NCBI RefSeq assembly: GCF_900129465.1
Contig: NZ_FSRA01000002.1
Location: 434,001-498,000 of the forward strand
Source of the DNA: Chitinophaga niabensis
GTDB lineage: Bacteria > Bacteroidota > Bacteroidia > Chitinophagales > Chitinophagaceae
Direction: 5' to 3'
DNA: 64,000 nt
The first letter of the stretch is position 1. Each line of letters starts with the position of its first letter. Below are positions 20,464 to 29,577 of the stretch, piece after piece. Under the pieces are notes generated by a model, which was given only the letters and a program-made list of their open reading frames with translations, did not search any database and was not told the origin of the DNA. The translations under genes were made by a program, and so were the position numbers.

Positions 20464-20958
20464 TTAGTTCATTTTGATTTCAGCAGCCAGTTGCCTGATG
20501 TAAGCTTCCTGGTTCTGTTTGTCTGACAGTTCTTTACGCAACACTTTCTCTGCTACTTCTATCACGAGCGTACCTACCTGGTTCTTTACATCCGTGAGGG
20601 CTGCCATTTTCTGGTTCTCGATGGCTACGGAAGCATCCTGGATGATCTTCTTCGCTTCGGCCTGTGCAGTAGCTTTAGCTTCGCTGATGATCTTATCCTT
20701 TGCTTCTTTTGCTTCTTTCAAGATCATGCTGCGTTCCGCTTTAGCTTCAGCCAGTACATGCTCATGCTCAGCTTTCATCTGCGCCATTTCCTCTTTCACC
20801 CTTTCTGCAGTAGTGATGGAGTCAGTAATGGAATCTTCCCTTTCCTTCAAAGTAGCAAGGATAGGTTTCCAGGCAAATTTCTTCAGTATCAGGAAAACGA
20901 TAATGAAGATCAGGAGAGAGATGGAAAACAGGCCAAAGGCCGGTAACAACAAATCCAT
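20464..20958 (-). CDS. atpF: F-type ATP synthase subunit b
   Basis: The membrane-anchored peripheral stalk, 164 residues. One membrane helix at about residues 5-28 (FGLFSISLLIFIIVFLILKKFAW) is followed by a long charged Ala/Glu/Lys-rich helix for the b-b coiled coil. It lies between atpE and atpH in standard order. Confidence 0.95.
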   Translation of the reverse strand: MDLLLPAFGLFSISLLIFIIVFLILKKFAWKPILATLKEREDSITDSITTAERVKEEMAQMKAEHEHVLAEAKAERSMILKEAKEAKDKIISEAKATAQAEAKKIIQDASVAIENQKMAALTDVKNQVGTLVIEVAEKVLRKELSDKQNQEAYIRQLAAEIKMN

Positions 20959-21048
20959 ATATCAGTGTTTATATATTGTATTATACTTTTCGGAAAAAGG
21001 ATTACTGCATCCCTTGCCCTGTGCGCAGGATGCAGTAATAAGATGTTC

Positions 21049-21315
21049 TTAGAGAACTACTGCCAACAGGCCGGCAATAACACCGAACAGGGCAACACCC
21101 TCAACGAGTGCTGCAGCCAGGATCATGTTTGCACGGATGTCGTTTGCAGCTTCAGGCTGACGAGCGATAGATTCCAGTGCGCTCTTGCCGATGTTACCAA
21201 CACCGATACCAGCTGCGATAGCAGCGATACCAGCACCGATTGCACCACCAGCTTGTGCCAGTCCAGTTGAAGCAGCAGCTTCAGTAGCCTGCATTAAAAC
21301 AGATAAAAGTGCCAT
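21049..21315 (-). CDS. atpE: F-type ATP synthase subunit c
   Basis: The proteolipid of the rotor ring, 88 residues: two hydrophobic helices joined by the conserved polar loop RQPEA (residues 52-56). The ion-binding carboxylate is Glu72 in ALVEGVALFG. The residue after it is Gly rather than the Ser seen in typical sodium-binding rings, which points to proton coupling (inference). A short extension of about 20 residues precedes the first helix. Confidence 0.97.
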   Translation of the reverse strand: MALLSVLMQATEAAASTGLAQAGGAIGAGIAAIAAGIGVGNIGKSALESIARQPEAANDIRANMILAAALVEGVALFGVIAGLLAVVL

Positions 21316-21393
21316 AATGAAATGTGTATTTGAAATTAAAAATTAACGCGTTTGTTGTTCTGGTTGCAAAATTCGGTTATGAATTCCACATAA

Positions 21394-22527
21394 TTAATGA
21401 TGATGATCACCTGTGTGCTCCATTGCCTGACCGATGAATACAGCGGTAAGGTTAGCAAAGATGAACGCCTGGATAAATGCTACCAGCAATTCCAGCATCA
21501 TCATTACAATGTTGAAGGCGATAGTGATCGGCAAAAATGCATAACCTGCGATCTGGTTCAGGGAACCAAAGATAAATACCAGGGATATAATGCTCAGGAT
21601 GATAATGTGGCCGGCCAGGATGTTGGCAAACAACCGGATCATCAGGGAAATTGGTTTGGTAAATACACCTATCAGCTCCACAGGCGCCAGGATCACTTTA
21701 ACACCGCCCGGTACGGGAGGGTTAAAGATGTGGCCCCAGAAATATTTGTTGGTGCTTGCCATCATCACTACAAAACTGATCAGTGCCAGTGCAGCAGTAA
21801 CGGCAATATTACCCATTACGTTTGCAGAACCCGGTAACAGGCCCAACAGGTTGTTGATCAGGATGAAGAAGAAAATGGTTAATATGAAGGGAACGTATTT
21901 ATCTCCTTTAACACCGGGGATATTAGGTTTCACTACTTCGTCGCGCATGAAGATGATCACCGGCTCTATCAGGCTTTGGAAACCTTTGGGTGCCTGTTTG
22001 GAACCACGGATGCGGTAACTTTTAGCCACGTTCAGCATCAGCACTATCAGCAGCACAGCGCCCAACAGCATAAAAGCAATATTCTTGGTGAAGGAAAGAT
22101 CGTAGATCTTTTCGCCGGTTGGCGTATCATTTGCATCTACTGCAATAACAGTACCTTCTGTGTATTCTTTGGAACTCAGTCCTTTTTCGTGCATGTAATG
22201 CTCGGTCACCAAACGGTAGCCGTCGTGCGCATCATGGCCATGATTAAATCTGGAAGAAGAAAACGTGGAAAGCCCGCGGGTTTTGCTGTAAATGATCACT
22301 GGCAAAGGCACCGTTGCGTGAAACTCGCCGATACTGAACACATGCCAGTCGTGCGCATCTTTCACGTGCCCGAGGATCACTTCCTTAGCATTGAACTTCT
22401 CCTTTTTTTCATGACCGCCAGTTGCATGAGGATCTTCATGGCCATTGGCAAATACACCCGTAACGGCTATTGAAAACACCATTATCAGGGCTACCAGCTT
22501 ATATTTGAACCGATTGAAAGAAATCAC
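21394..22527 (-). CDS. atpB: F-type ATP synthase subunit a
   Basis: The membrane stator subunit that carries the ion half-channels. It has 377 residues, longer than the roughly 270 of E. coli, because Bacteroidetes forms have an N-terminal signal-like segment (to about residue 27) and a His-rich periplasmic stretch. The essential Arg lies in MIRLFANILAGH. The protein ends in a His-rich tail (EHTGDHHH). The start is GTG at 22527, the only start that includes the signal-like segment. It is the first gene of the atp operon, with a TACCTTTG element 20 bp upstream. Confidence 0.95.
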   Translation of the reverse strand: MISFNRFKYKLVALIMVFSIAVTGVFANGHEDPHATGGHEKKEKFNAKEVILGHVKDAHDWHVFSIGEFHATVPLPVIIYSKTRGLSTFSSSRFNHGHDAHDGYRLVTEHYMHEKGLSSKEYTEGTVIAVDANDTPTGEKIYDLSFTKNIAFMLLGAVLLIVLMLNVAKSYRIRGSKQAPKGFQSLIEPVIIFMRDEVVKPNIPGVKGDKYVPFILTIFFFILINNLLGLLPGSANVMGNIAVTAALALISFVVMMASTNKYFWGHIFNPPVPGGVKVILAPVELIGVFTKPISLMIRLFANILAGHIIILSIISLVFIFGSLNQIAGYAFLPITIAFNIVMMMLELLVAFIQAFIFANLTAVFIGQAMEHTGDHHH

Positions 22528-22546
22528 AGTTTTCTGAAATTTTGTG

Positions 22547-22554
22547 CAAAGGTA
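22547..22554 (-). promoter_or_regulatory. Putative -7 element of the atp operon
   Basis: The minus strand reads TACCTTTG, an exact TAnnTTTG match, predicting a very short leader of roughly 13 nt before the atpB GTG. No clear -33 element was seen. Confidence 0.55.
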
Positions 22555-22697
22555 GGCGATTTTAAATAAAATAGTAACGCAGAATGAAAAAACTGACGAG
22601 GATCATGTGGTATTTTTCAACGATGGGGCCTTATGTTCTTTTCTATTGATTCATAACGTGTTAAGTCAATCTTCCAATATGTCAATTATACACAAAG

Positions 22698-24473
22698 CTA
22701 GCCGTTGATGACAGCACCAGCCTTCTGAAATTGCATCGTATATAATTTATAATAATATCCTTCCTGTTTCATCAGTGCCTCGTGATTGCCGATCTCTTTG
22801 ATCTCTCCCTTATCCAGTACAATGATCTGATCCGCTTTACTGATGGTGCTCAGCCTGTGTGCAATCACAATAGCCGTACGCCCTGCGATGAGCTTATCTA
22901 TCGCATGCTGGATCAACATTTCCGATTCTGTATCTACGGAAGAAGTGGCTTCATCGAGGATGAGGATAGCGGGGTTATATAATAATGCCCTGATAAAAGA
23001 GATCAGCTGGCGCTGCCCCAAACTGAGGGTACTTCCTCTTTCCATCACCTGGTAGTCGTACCCGCCCGGTAAACGCAGAATGAAATCATGCACGCCTATC
23101 AATTTGGCGGCATGCTCTACCTGCTCTCTGCTGATGGCAGGATTCCTAAGGGTTATATTATCTATCACGGAACCGGAGAAAAGGAACACATCCTGCAATA
23201 CTACCCCTACCCTGCTGCGCAGTTCGGCCAGCTTATAATCCTGCAAAGGAATATTATCTATCATGATCCGGCCTTTCTGGATCTCATACAAGCGGTTAAG
23301 AATGCTGATGATAGTGGTTTTGCCGGAACCCGTATGCCCCACGAGGGCAATCGTCTGCCCCTGTGTTGCATGAAAAGTGATATCCTTCAATACAAACCTG
23401 TCTTCCTTGTACCCAAACCATACATGATCAAAGCTGATCTCTCCTCTCATACCTGCGGCCGTATGGGTACCATGGTCCGCAATATGTTCATCGCTATCCA
23501 GCACTTTGAACACCCGTTCACTGGCCACCATACCCATTTGCAGGGTATTGAACTTATCTGCCAGGATGCGCAGCGGGCGGAACAACATGTTCAGGTACAT
23601 GATAAAAGCAATCATTACTCCCTGCGTTACTTCGTAGTTCAATACTTTGTTTGCGCCCCACCAAACCATTAAACCCAGCGAGATAGCCAGGATGATCTCC
23701 ACTACCGGGAAAAAAACGGAGTAAGCAAAAATGGCATCTATATTGGCTTTGCGGTGATCTTTATTGATGGTGCGGAATTTACCGAACTCCCTGTTCTCCG
23801 CTGAAAAGGCCTGTACCACTACCATACCGGTGATATGCTCCTGCACAAATGCATTCAAAGCAGCTACCGCATTCCGTACCCGGTGGAAAGATTTATTCAC
23901 GCTTTCCTTGAACCACCAGGTGGCCAGGATCAATACCGGGAAGGGAGACAGGCTGATCAGGGTCAGGCGCCAGTCCTCATACACCATCACGCCCAATATG
24001 GCCAGGATCATGAGCAGATCTGCCACAATGGAGATAATGCCTTCGGAAAAGATATCGTTGATAGCCTCAATATCATTGATGGTACGGGTAGTGAGCGTAC
24101 CGATGGGTGTTTTGTCGAAATACGCCAGGTTAAGGCGGGTAACCTTGCGGTAGACTGCCACGCGGAGGTCTTTGATCACAGACTGGCCCAGCCAGTTGGT
24201 CAGGAACGAGAAGAAGAAACGTACGGCTGTTTCCAGGAGCAGCATAACGATCTGAACGATCGTAATGATCACCAGCATCTGTGCCCATTGGTTAGTGATG
24301 TATTTGTCTACCGTCAGCTGGATAAGGTATGGCCGCACCGGCGAAAGCAGGGCCAGCATTACCGTAAGGAACATGGAGAGATAAAAATAGCGCTTGTAGG
24401 GCGCTGCAAAGGAAAATACCCGCTTTAGCAAACTGAAATCAAAAACCTGCTTTTTAGCCTTTACGTTGTCCAT
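22698..24473 (-). CDS. ABC exporter, fused membrane and ATPase domains (MsbA/LmrA type)
   Basis: A homodimer-type ABC exporter half of 591 residues. The membrane domain occupies about residues 25-320 with six helices. In the ATPase domain the Walker A is GHTGSGKT (379-386), the signature LSLGQ (483-487), the Walker B ILILDE (503-508) and the switch His is 539. The coupling region and overall length fit the MsbA/multidrug exporter family. The substrate, lipid or drug, cannot be told from the sequence. It is a single gene between the atp operon and a secreted protein. The 200 bp upstream hold an unusual array of 11-bp repeats. Confidence 0.93.
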   Translation of the reverse strand: MDNVKAKKQVFDFSLLKRVFSFAAPYKRYFYLSMFLTVMLALLSPVRPYLIQLTVDKYITNQWAQMLVIITIVQIVMLLLETAVRFFFSFLTNWLGQSVIKDLRVAVYRKVTRLNLAYFDKTPIGTLTTRTINDIEAINDIFSEGIISIVADLLMILAILGVMVYEDWRLTLISLSPFPVLILATWWFKESVNKSFHRVRNAVAALNAFVQEHITGMVVVQAFSAENREFGKFRTINKDHRKANIDAIFAYSVFFPVVEIILAISLGLMVWWGANKVLNYEVTQGVMIAFIMYLNMLFRPLRILADKFNTLQMGMVASERVFKVLDSDEHIADHGTHTAAGMRGEISFDHVWFGYKEDRFVLKDITFHATQGQTIALVGHTGSGKTTIISILNRLYEIQKGRIMIDNIPLQDYKLAELRSRVGVVLQDVFLFSGSVIDNITLRNPAISREQVEHAAKLIGVHDFILRLPGGYDYQVMERGSTLSLGQRQLISFIRALLYNPAILILDEATSSVDTESEMLIQHAIDKLIAGRTAIVIAHRLSTISKADQIIVLDKGEIKEIGNHEALMKQEGYYYKLYTMQFQKAGAVING

Positions 24474-24542
24474 TCCTGTAAAATTAACGGGATAAATCTA
24501 AAGCGCAAAGAAGTGGGTGGTGATAGTACTATCCAGGCCTTC

Positions 24543-24642
24543 TCTTATAACATTCCTATATCGCTCCTATAGCATTCCTATAGCATTGTAGGCACATAGG
24601 TATATCGAAACGATATAGGAATGCTATAAGAGTGCTATAGGA
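24543..24642. repeat. Phased 11-bp repeats in two opposed arms
   Basis: The left arm (24543-24586) has four head-to-tail 11-bp units close to TCCTATAGCAT. The right arm (24610-24642) has three units of the complement (ATGCTATAGGA type). Exact 10-mers CATTCCTATA lie at 24551 and 24573, and their complements at 24614 and 24636, each pair 22 bp apart. The arms could pair as an imperfect long hairpin. The array lies 70-170 bp upstream of the ABC exporter start. Confidence 0.7.
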
Positions 24643-24691
24643 ATGCACCTTCAGCGATATAAGGATATACAACTACAGTACTTCCCATAAC

Positions 24692-24722
24692 GAAAAATGG
24701 CCCGCCTGTTTGGCGAGCCATT
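24692..24722 (-). terminator. Intrinsic terminator of the 727-residue secreted protein gene
   Basis: An 11-bp stem (AATGGCTCGCC on the minus strand, one wobble pair) with a 5-base loop, followed by a short U-run on the minus strand. It lies 25 bp past the stop codon. Confidence 0.75.
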
Positions 24723-24746
24723 ATATTAATCAGTTGATTATCAGTA

Positions 24747-26930
24747 TTAATCTTTCATTACCTGGCGGTAGGCCTTGATAAAGATGGCCCCGAGGTTCTT
24801 ATGAGGTGGTACATAGTCGTCAAAGAGCGGTTTATTGCGGGCATCCCCGGCAAACTTCTTCCCTAAACCAGCCCACATCTGCACCCAGTCCACATTTTTG
24901 CCGGCACGGATCAGGTCTTCCAGGCTGAGGATAATGGGTTCATTCACCCAGCGGGTACCCACCTGTTTGGAAGAGATAATGTGTGCTTCCGGCGCCTTCT
25001 CCAATACGGTAGCCAGGTTATGATAACCTCCGCAGGAACCCAGGATCACGATCCGGGCAGTACTTTGCAGATTATCCAGCGTGGTGTTCACGTGGTAGCT
25101 ATGGCCCCGGTGAATGAATACGGTTGGGTGAATATCTTTTTCATCCAGGTATTCTGCCAGTTTCTCAATAGCCGTTTTATCTTCCGGCTCCTTCAGGGGA
25201 AGGTTGGCATATATGGTGGTAGGTTTTCCTTTAGTAGAAGTAATGGTGGTCCAGAAGGCATTTTTGCTGATGCTCCAGGAAGAACCCGGGAAGTTACCCA
25301 TGAAACTTTGATAAGAACTGAGGCCATCTTCGTCCCCATAGAAGAATACCTGCTGGTATACACGGCCACTGTCGCTGGGCAGGGTATTGTACTCTACGTA
25401 ATTGATGGGAGGCAGGGAAAGTTTTGAGGCCATGTTCGAGGCTGCTGTAGAATCATTCCCGCTTCCTTCCGTAAAGATGCTGTTCAGCAATTCGTAAATA
25501 GTGATACCCCGTTTATCCTTTTTGCCGGTCACAAATACCAGGTTCTTTTTTACTTCCGAACGGAGGAAGTCCAGCAGTTTGGGGTCGCGGATACTGCCAA
25601 AAGAATTGGCCACATCCACGGCATCTTCCAGGTCTTCTGTTTTTTCCAGGCTCCTTACGAATTTCACCATCAGGTAGTTCGCATTCTCGGGGTCCATGGA
25701 TTTCAGGAAATTATCGAGGGTATTAAAGCCCGCCGCCATGGCGATGAACTTCTTGAACTTGTCAAAGCTTACCAGCATCAGCAGGCTGTCGCCACGGGAA
25801 GGTTTCATACGCAGCATCATCTGGTCGTACAGGCCCATTTTTGCGGCGTTCGTGTAACTGGAGGTATAAAGCTCCTCCTGCCCGTTTACGATCAGGTAAT
25901 ACAGCTCTTCAGGGGTAAAATCCTTCACTATGCGGAAACGTACTGCATGCGGTTCATCATGCAGGTCGTTCATTTCCCGGATATACCGCATGGATTTAGC
26001 CCGCATGTTCTCACTCATGGATTTAAGCCCAAGGGGGTTCTGCCCTTCTGCTTTCTTCTTTTGCAGCAGGATGGAGGTTTTCACCATCTGGCGGAAATAG
26101 TTGTCATCATTCTCTACGGACCTTTCCAGTTCAGTAACCGTGGAAGAGCCGTCCAGCAGCTGATCTATAAAAGGCATCAGTTTGGTGGACTGTGGAGAAC
26201 GGCCGATCTGTACGATCTGCTGCACCAGGTGGTCCGGATTACGACGGATGGCGCTGGCCGTAGGCGTATATGAAGTAGCGTAAGTAAGGAGTTTATTGGG
26301 ATAGAGGCGGGCTACCGCAGCTATCACGGAGTCCGTTACCGGGTAATCCAGGTAGGGCCCCAGCTTTGGCATAATATCCTCAAGGTTCTTAAATGCATAT
26401 TTGGCGAACATCTCCTGGCGGGCTTCCTTAAAGCCGGGATTATCGTTAAACACTTCCACCAGCTTATCCCCTGCTTCAAAGCTCAGTTTGCGGGCAATGG
26501 GATAAATGCTCTTTCCTTTAATATCCGCGAGCATCATACTGCGGTAAGCCTGAACGATAGACGGAGCTTCTGCAGCATCTATCCTCCGGAAAGCGCGCTT
26601 GCTGTTATAATCTTTGAGCACCTGCTGAAGGCCGGAAAGGTATTTCACTTTCAGCCTTTGATCCAGGGCTGTGTCTCTTTCTATTTCAAGCTGGATATCG
26701 TCTACCTGTTTGATGAGGGCATTGGTCACCTGGAGGTTCATGGCCTCGTCATCACCCACTTTAATATAGTTATCCGTTTTACTATCGAACTTATCGGCAG
26801 TAACCTGTTCTTTATCAATGTTATCGTGGAAGATCTGCCGCTGGATAGGGATCTTTACCTGTTGTGGCTGTGCCGATACCCAGTTGCTGTGAACAATTCC
26901 CAAACATATAATCAGTAATAATTTTCTCAT
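24747..26930 (-). CDS. Secreted protein of unknown function with a His/Cys pair near the C-terminus
   Basis: A 727-residue protein I do not recognise as a named family. The signal peptide ends near NWVSAQ. Most of it is helical and charged, without membrane spans. At residues 603-640 there is a strand-helix-strand pattern with HRGHSYH (His607, His610) and then VILGSCGGYHN (Cys633). His followed by Cys at the ends of successive strands is the layout of clan CD cysteine peptidases (caspase, gingipain, CHAT), but the spacing of 23-26 residues is short for that clan. A peptidase role is only a hypothesis. The gene stands alone, with a TAAATTTG element 28 bp upstream and its own terminator, back to back with the response regulator gene. 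Confidence 0.75.
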   Translation of the reverse strand: MRKLLLIICLGIVHSNWVSAQPQQVKIPIQRQIFHDNIDKEQVTADKFDSKTDNYIKVGDDEAMNLQVTNALIKQVDDIQLEIERDTALDQRLKVKYLSGLQQVLKDYNSKRAFRRIDAAEAPSIVQAYRSMMLADIKGKSIYPIARKLSFEAGDKLVEVFNDNPGFKEARQEMFAKYAFKNLEDIMPKLGPYLDYPVTDSVIAAVARLYPNKLLTYATSYTPTASAIRRNPDHLVQQIVQIGRSPQSTKLMPFIDQLLDGSSTVTELERSVENDDNYFRQMVKTSILLQKKKAEGQNPLGLKSMSENMRAKSMRYIREMNDLHDEPHAVRFRIVKDFTPEELYYLIVNGQEELYTSSYTNAAKMGLYDQMMLRMKPSRGDSLLMLVSFDKFKKFIAMAAGFNTLDNFLKSMDPENANYLMVKFVRSLEKTEDLEDAVDVANSFGSIRDPKLLDFLRSEVKKNLVFVTGKKDKRGITIYELLNSIFTEGSGNDSTAASNMASKLSLPPINYVEYNTLPSDSGRVYQQVFFYGDEDGLSSYQSFMGNFPGSSWSISKNAFWTTITSTKGKPTTIYANLPLKEPEDKTAIEKLAEYLDEKDIHPTVFIHRGHSYHVNTTLDNLQSTARIVILGSCGGYHNLATVLEKAPEAHIISSKQVGTRWVNEPIILSLEDLIRAGKNVDWVQMWAGLGKKFAGDARNKPLFDDYVPPHKNLGAIFIKAYRQVMKD

Positions 26931-26957
26931 ATAAGTGTATTACTCCTCGCTGTACTG

Positions 26958-26965
26958 CAAATTTA
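26958..26965 (-). promoter_or_regulatory. Putative -7 element of the 727-residue protein gene
   Basis: The minus strand reads TAAATTTG, an exact TAnnTTTG match, 28 bp before the ATG at 26930. Confidence 0.45.
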
Positions 26966-27170
26966 CTACCAATTATGTGGAAATAGCAATCCCCTTATAG
27001 TTATTATATTTTACTTCCATTTAAAAACTCAATCATATCAACATACTAGCTATGCAAATGCTGAAATCGGTATTGAATTCCGTATCTTGCAGCAGGCATT
27101 AAAAGTGCCAGGATGGCTTAACTTAACAATTTTATAATGTTATCATTCTATTAATCGGGAATATGCAAGT

Positions 27171-27178
27171 TAATTTTG
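27171..27178 (+). promoter_or_regulatory. Putative -7 element of the two-component system
   Basis: TAATTTTG, an exact TAnnTTTG match, predicting a start near 27185 and a leader of about 15 nt. It overlaps an upstream in-frame start at 27176, which supports the ATG at 27200 as the true start. Upstream, TTA triplets at 27118, 27140 and 27151 share an 11-bp phase, a weak version of the repeats seen at 37.4 kb. Confidence 0.5.
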
Positions 27179-27199
27179 TGCCATCTTAAAAACTCATTT

Positions 27200-27889
27200 A
27201 TGTTGATGGAACCAGCAGTAGCAGTCGGAAAAATCCTTGTAGTGGACGATGAAATGGATATCCTCGAAATCATCAGTTACAATCTCAAGAGCGCAGGTTA
27301 CGAAACAGTGACAGCGAAGGATGGCCTCGAAGCTATTCAGAAAGCCAAGATCTTCAGACCGGACCTGATCATGCTGGACATTATGATGCCCAACAAGAAT
27401 GGGATAGACACCTGCAAAGAGATCCGCAAACTGCCCGAGTTTAAAGAAACCATGGTATTGTTCCTCACCGCCCTGAATGATGAGAAAAGTGAGATAGAAG
27501 GGTTGAATATGGGAGCAGACGATTACATTGCCAAACCCATTAAACCCAAGTTGCTGGTGAGCAGGATCAATGCATTGTTCCGCCGCCTCAACAAAGTGGA
27601 AGAGCAGCAGATGCATTTGGGCGACCTGATCATTGACCGCGAAAAATTCACCGTTACTTATAAAGGTGTAGAGATCATCCTCGCTAAAAAAGAATTCGAA
27701 CTGTTACAATTACTGGCATCCAAACCGGGCAGGGTATTCCTCCGCAACGAGATACTCAACCAGGTATGGGGTACAGAAGTGATCGTAGGAGACCGTACCA
27801 TTGATGTACACATCCGTAAGATCCGTCAGAAATTAGGTGTTGACCTGATCACAACCGTTAAAGGTGTAGGTTATAAGTTCGAAATGTAA
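27200..27889 (+). CDS. OmpR/PhoB-family response regulator
   Basis: A DNA-binding response regulator of 229 residues. In the receiver domain (about 10-125) the acidic pair is Asp16-Asp17, the phosphorylated residue is Asp60 (LIMLDIMMP), the switch Thr is Thr90 and the conserved Lys is Lys112 (AKPIK). A winged-helix effector domain follows at about 135-229, with VGDRTIDVHIRKIRQKL as recognition helix region. An ATG at 27200 is preferred because the promoter element at 27171-27178 lies over the earlier in-frame start. The histidine kinase follows 66 bp later. PhoB-like is the closest family look. A role in phosphate control is inferred from the genes at 31.7-40.9 kb. Confidence 0.93.
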   Translation: MLMEPAVAVGKILVVDDEMDILEIISYNLKSAGYETVTAKDGLEAIQKAKIFRPDLIMLDIMMPNKNGIDTCKEIRKLPEFKETMVLFLTALNDEKSEIEGLNMGADDYIAKPIKPKLLVSRINALFRRLNKVEEQQMHLGDLIIDREKFTVTYKGVEIILAKKEFELLQLLASKPGRVFLRNEILNQVWGTEVIVGDRTIDVHIRKIRQKLGVDLITTVKGVGYKFEM

Positions 27890-27955
27890 TACCCCTTCTT
27901 CTTTCTTTCTGTTCTTGTGTGCAGCTCTCCCGGGGCCGGGTGATAGTGTTTGATT

Positions 27956-29068
27956 ATGGCAAATAAAAAATTTGAGTTAATTTCCCGGTATTACAATCTT
28001 TACTCACTCTGGAGTATGTTCAAAGCAAAAAATCTTTCACCGCAAAAGCTTGCTGCCTTTACAGCACTTGTGCTTTCACTTATCATGGGATTAGGTTGCC
28101 TCATCCTGGAGGTAGGTATCCGGGAAACCCTGATCGCTTTCGGCCTTACCTTCCTGATAGCTTACTACCTGTATCTCTATACGTTACAGAACTTTATTTA
28201 CCGCAAGATCAAACTGATCTATAAATTCATTTACCAGACCAAGGCATCCAAAAGGGAAGACTTCTTCAACAAGAACATCCTGCCCCTGAAAACGATAGAC
28301 GAGGTAAGTGAAGACGTGGAAAAATGGGCATCCCAAAAGAAGGAAGAACTGGAGAACCTGCGCAAGAACGAAGCGTTCCGCAAGGAGTTCCTGCTGAACC
28401 TCTCCCACGAACTGAAAACCCCCATCTTTGCCGTACAGGGTTATATCCACACTTTACTGGACGGCGCTATAGACGACCCCGCCGTGAATAAAATGTTCCT
28501 GAAGAACGCCACCAAGAATATCGACCGCCTCTGCAGGCTGATAGACGACCTGGATGAGATCTCCAAGCTGGAAAGCGGGGAAATGACCATCAACAAGGAA
28601 GTGTTTGTGATCCAGGACCTGGTGAAGGATGTGTTTGATACCCTCTCCCTGAAAGCCAACCAGAAAGAGATCAAATTCAGCATCAAAAAAGGATGCGAAG
28701 CCCCCATACACGTTTCGGCAGACAAAGAAAAGATCCGCCAGGTGCTCATTAACCTGATAGAGAATTCCGTTAAATATGGCAAACAGGAAGGGCAGACCAT
28801 TGCCAGCATCTACAATATGGACGGCAGACGGGTGCTGATAGAGATCTCGGATTCCGGCATTGGCATGGCAGAAGAGCACCTCCCCCGCGTATTCGAACGT
28901 TTTTACCGTACAGACCGTGCCCGCAGCAGGGATATTGGCGGTACCGGTTTAGGCCTGGCCATTGTGAAACACATTGTGGAGGCGCACGACCAGACCATCA
29001 ATGTACGCAGTAAGATAGAAGTAGGCTCCACCTTTGGATTTACCCTGGAACTGGGCCGGGAAAGTTAA
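27956..29068 (+). CDS. Sensor histidine kinase (PhoR-like)
   Basis: The membrane-bound partner of the response regulator, 370 residues from the ATG at 27956. Two membrane helices at about residues 33-52 and 58-76 enclose almost no periplasmic loop, so like PhoR it probably senses through a partner protein or the membrane. A linker helix follows, then the H-box with His151 (LNLSHELKTP), the N-box (NLIENSVKYG, 266-275), G1 (DSGIGM, 299-304) and G2 (GGTGLGL, 328-334). No PAS domain is obvious. The signal is unknown; phosphate is a reasonable guess from the neighbourhood. Confidence 0.93.
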   Translation: MANKKFELISRYYNLYSLWSMFKAKNLSPQKLAAFTALVLSLIMGLGCLILEVGIRETLIAFGLTFLIAYYLYLYTLQNFIYRKIKLIYKFIYQTKASKREDFFNKNILPLKTIDEVSEDVEKWASQKKEELENLRKNEAFRKEFLLNLSHELKTPIFAVQGYIHTLLDGAIDDPAVNKMFLKNATKNIDRLCRLIDDLDEISKLESGEMTINKEVFVIQDLVKDVFDTLSLKANQKEIKFSIKKGCEAPIHVSADKEKIRQVLINLIENSVKYGKQEGQTIASIYNMDGRRVLIEISDSGIGMAEEHLPRVFERFYRTDRARSRDIGGTGLGLAIVKHIVEAHDQTINVRSKIEVGSTFGFTLELGRES

Positions 29069-29128
29069 TTTGTTCCTCCTGTAACTATTAGCCGGGCCGT
29101 TGCGTTTTATAGAACAATTCCAGCAGCT

Positions 29129-29575
29129 ATGAATAGAACTTTATGCCTGGTGGCCCTGTCGTTTGTATTGCTCGCAGCCTGTAAGAAAGATAAGAAAACA
29201 GACACACTTCCGCCCCCTACCATTTACGATCAATGGATCCTGCATCTTACGGCACAGCCTTTTGCCACGGACACTACCTGGAAGCTGGTGAGGTTCCCGG
29301 CGGAAGTCACCTCCTTTGTGCTGACAAACAATGGCAAATACATTACGCAAAAGTATCCTGATAAAATAACGGAAGGCACTTATACCATAGCTGATTCTGC
29401 GAATACCAATATAAAAGTACTCACCATCTCCAACGAAGGCGAACCCATTAAACTCTATATTCAACTGCTGCCCTCCGGCGAGCTGCAAATGGACGATGAA
29501 TCGATCAAAAATATGGCACCCGGATACGTCCGCAGGAGGTTCGGAAGGATTAAGGTGTGCAGTGTAACGCTATAA
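29129..29575 (+). CDS. Small lipoprotein, array member 1 (lipocalin-like)
   Basis: A 148-residue lipoprotein with lipobox LLAAC (Cys18) followed by KKDKK. The mature part starts with IYDQWILHLTAQPF and contains GTYTIADSANTNIKVLTISNEGEP. The Gly/Asp-x-Trp start and beta-strand-rich sequence resemble Bacteroidetes lipocalin-like domains; this is a fold guess. It is the first of six tandem related lipoprotein genes and is closest to the second. Function unknown. Confidence 0.8.
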   Translation: MNRTLCLVALSFVLLAACKKDKKTDTLPPPTIYDQWILHLTAQPFATDTTWKLVRFPAEVTSFVLTNNGKYITQKYPDKITEGTYTIADSANTNIKVLTISNEGEPIKLYIQLLPSGELQMDDESIKNMAPGYVRRRFGRIKVCSVTL

Positions 29576-29577
29576 GT

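Noticed and set aside
24543..24642. Short repeats considered as a CRISPR remnant
   Set aside because: The units are 11 bp and head to tail with no spacers between them, and no cas gene is nearby.
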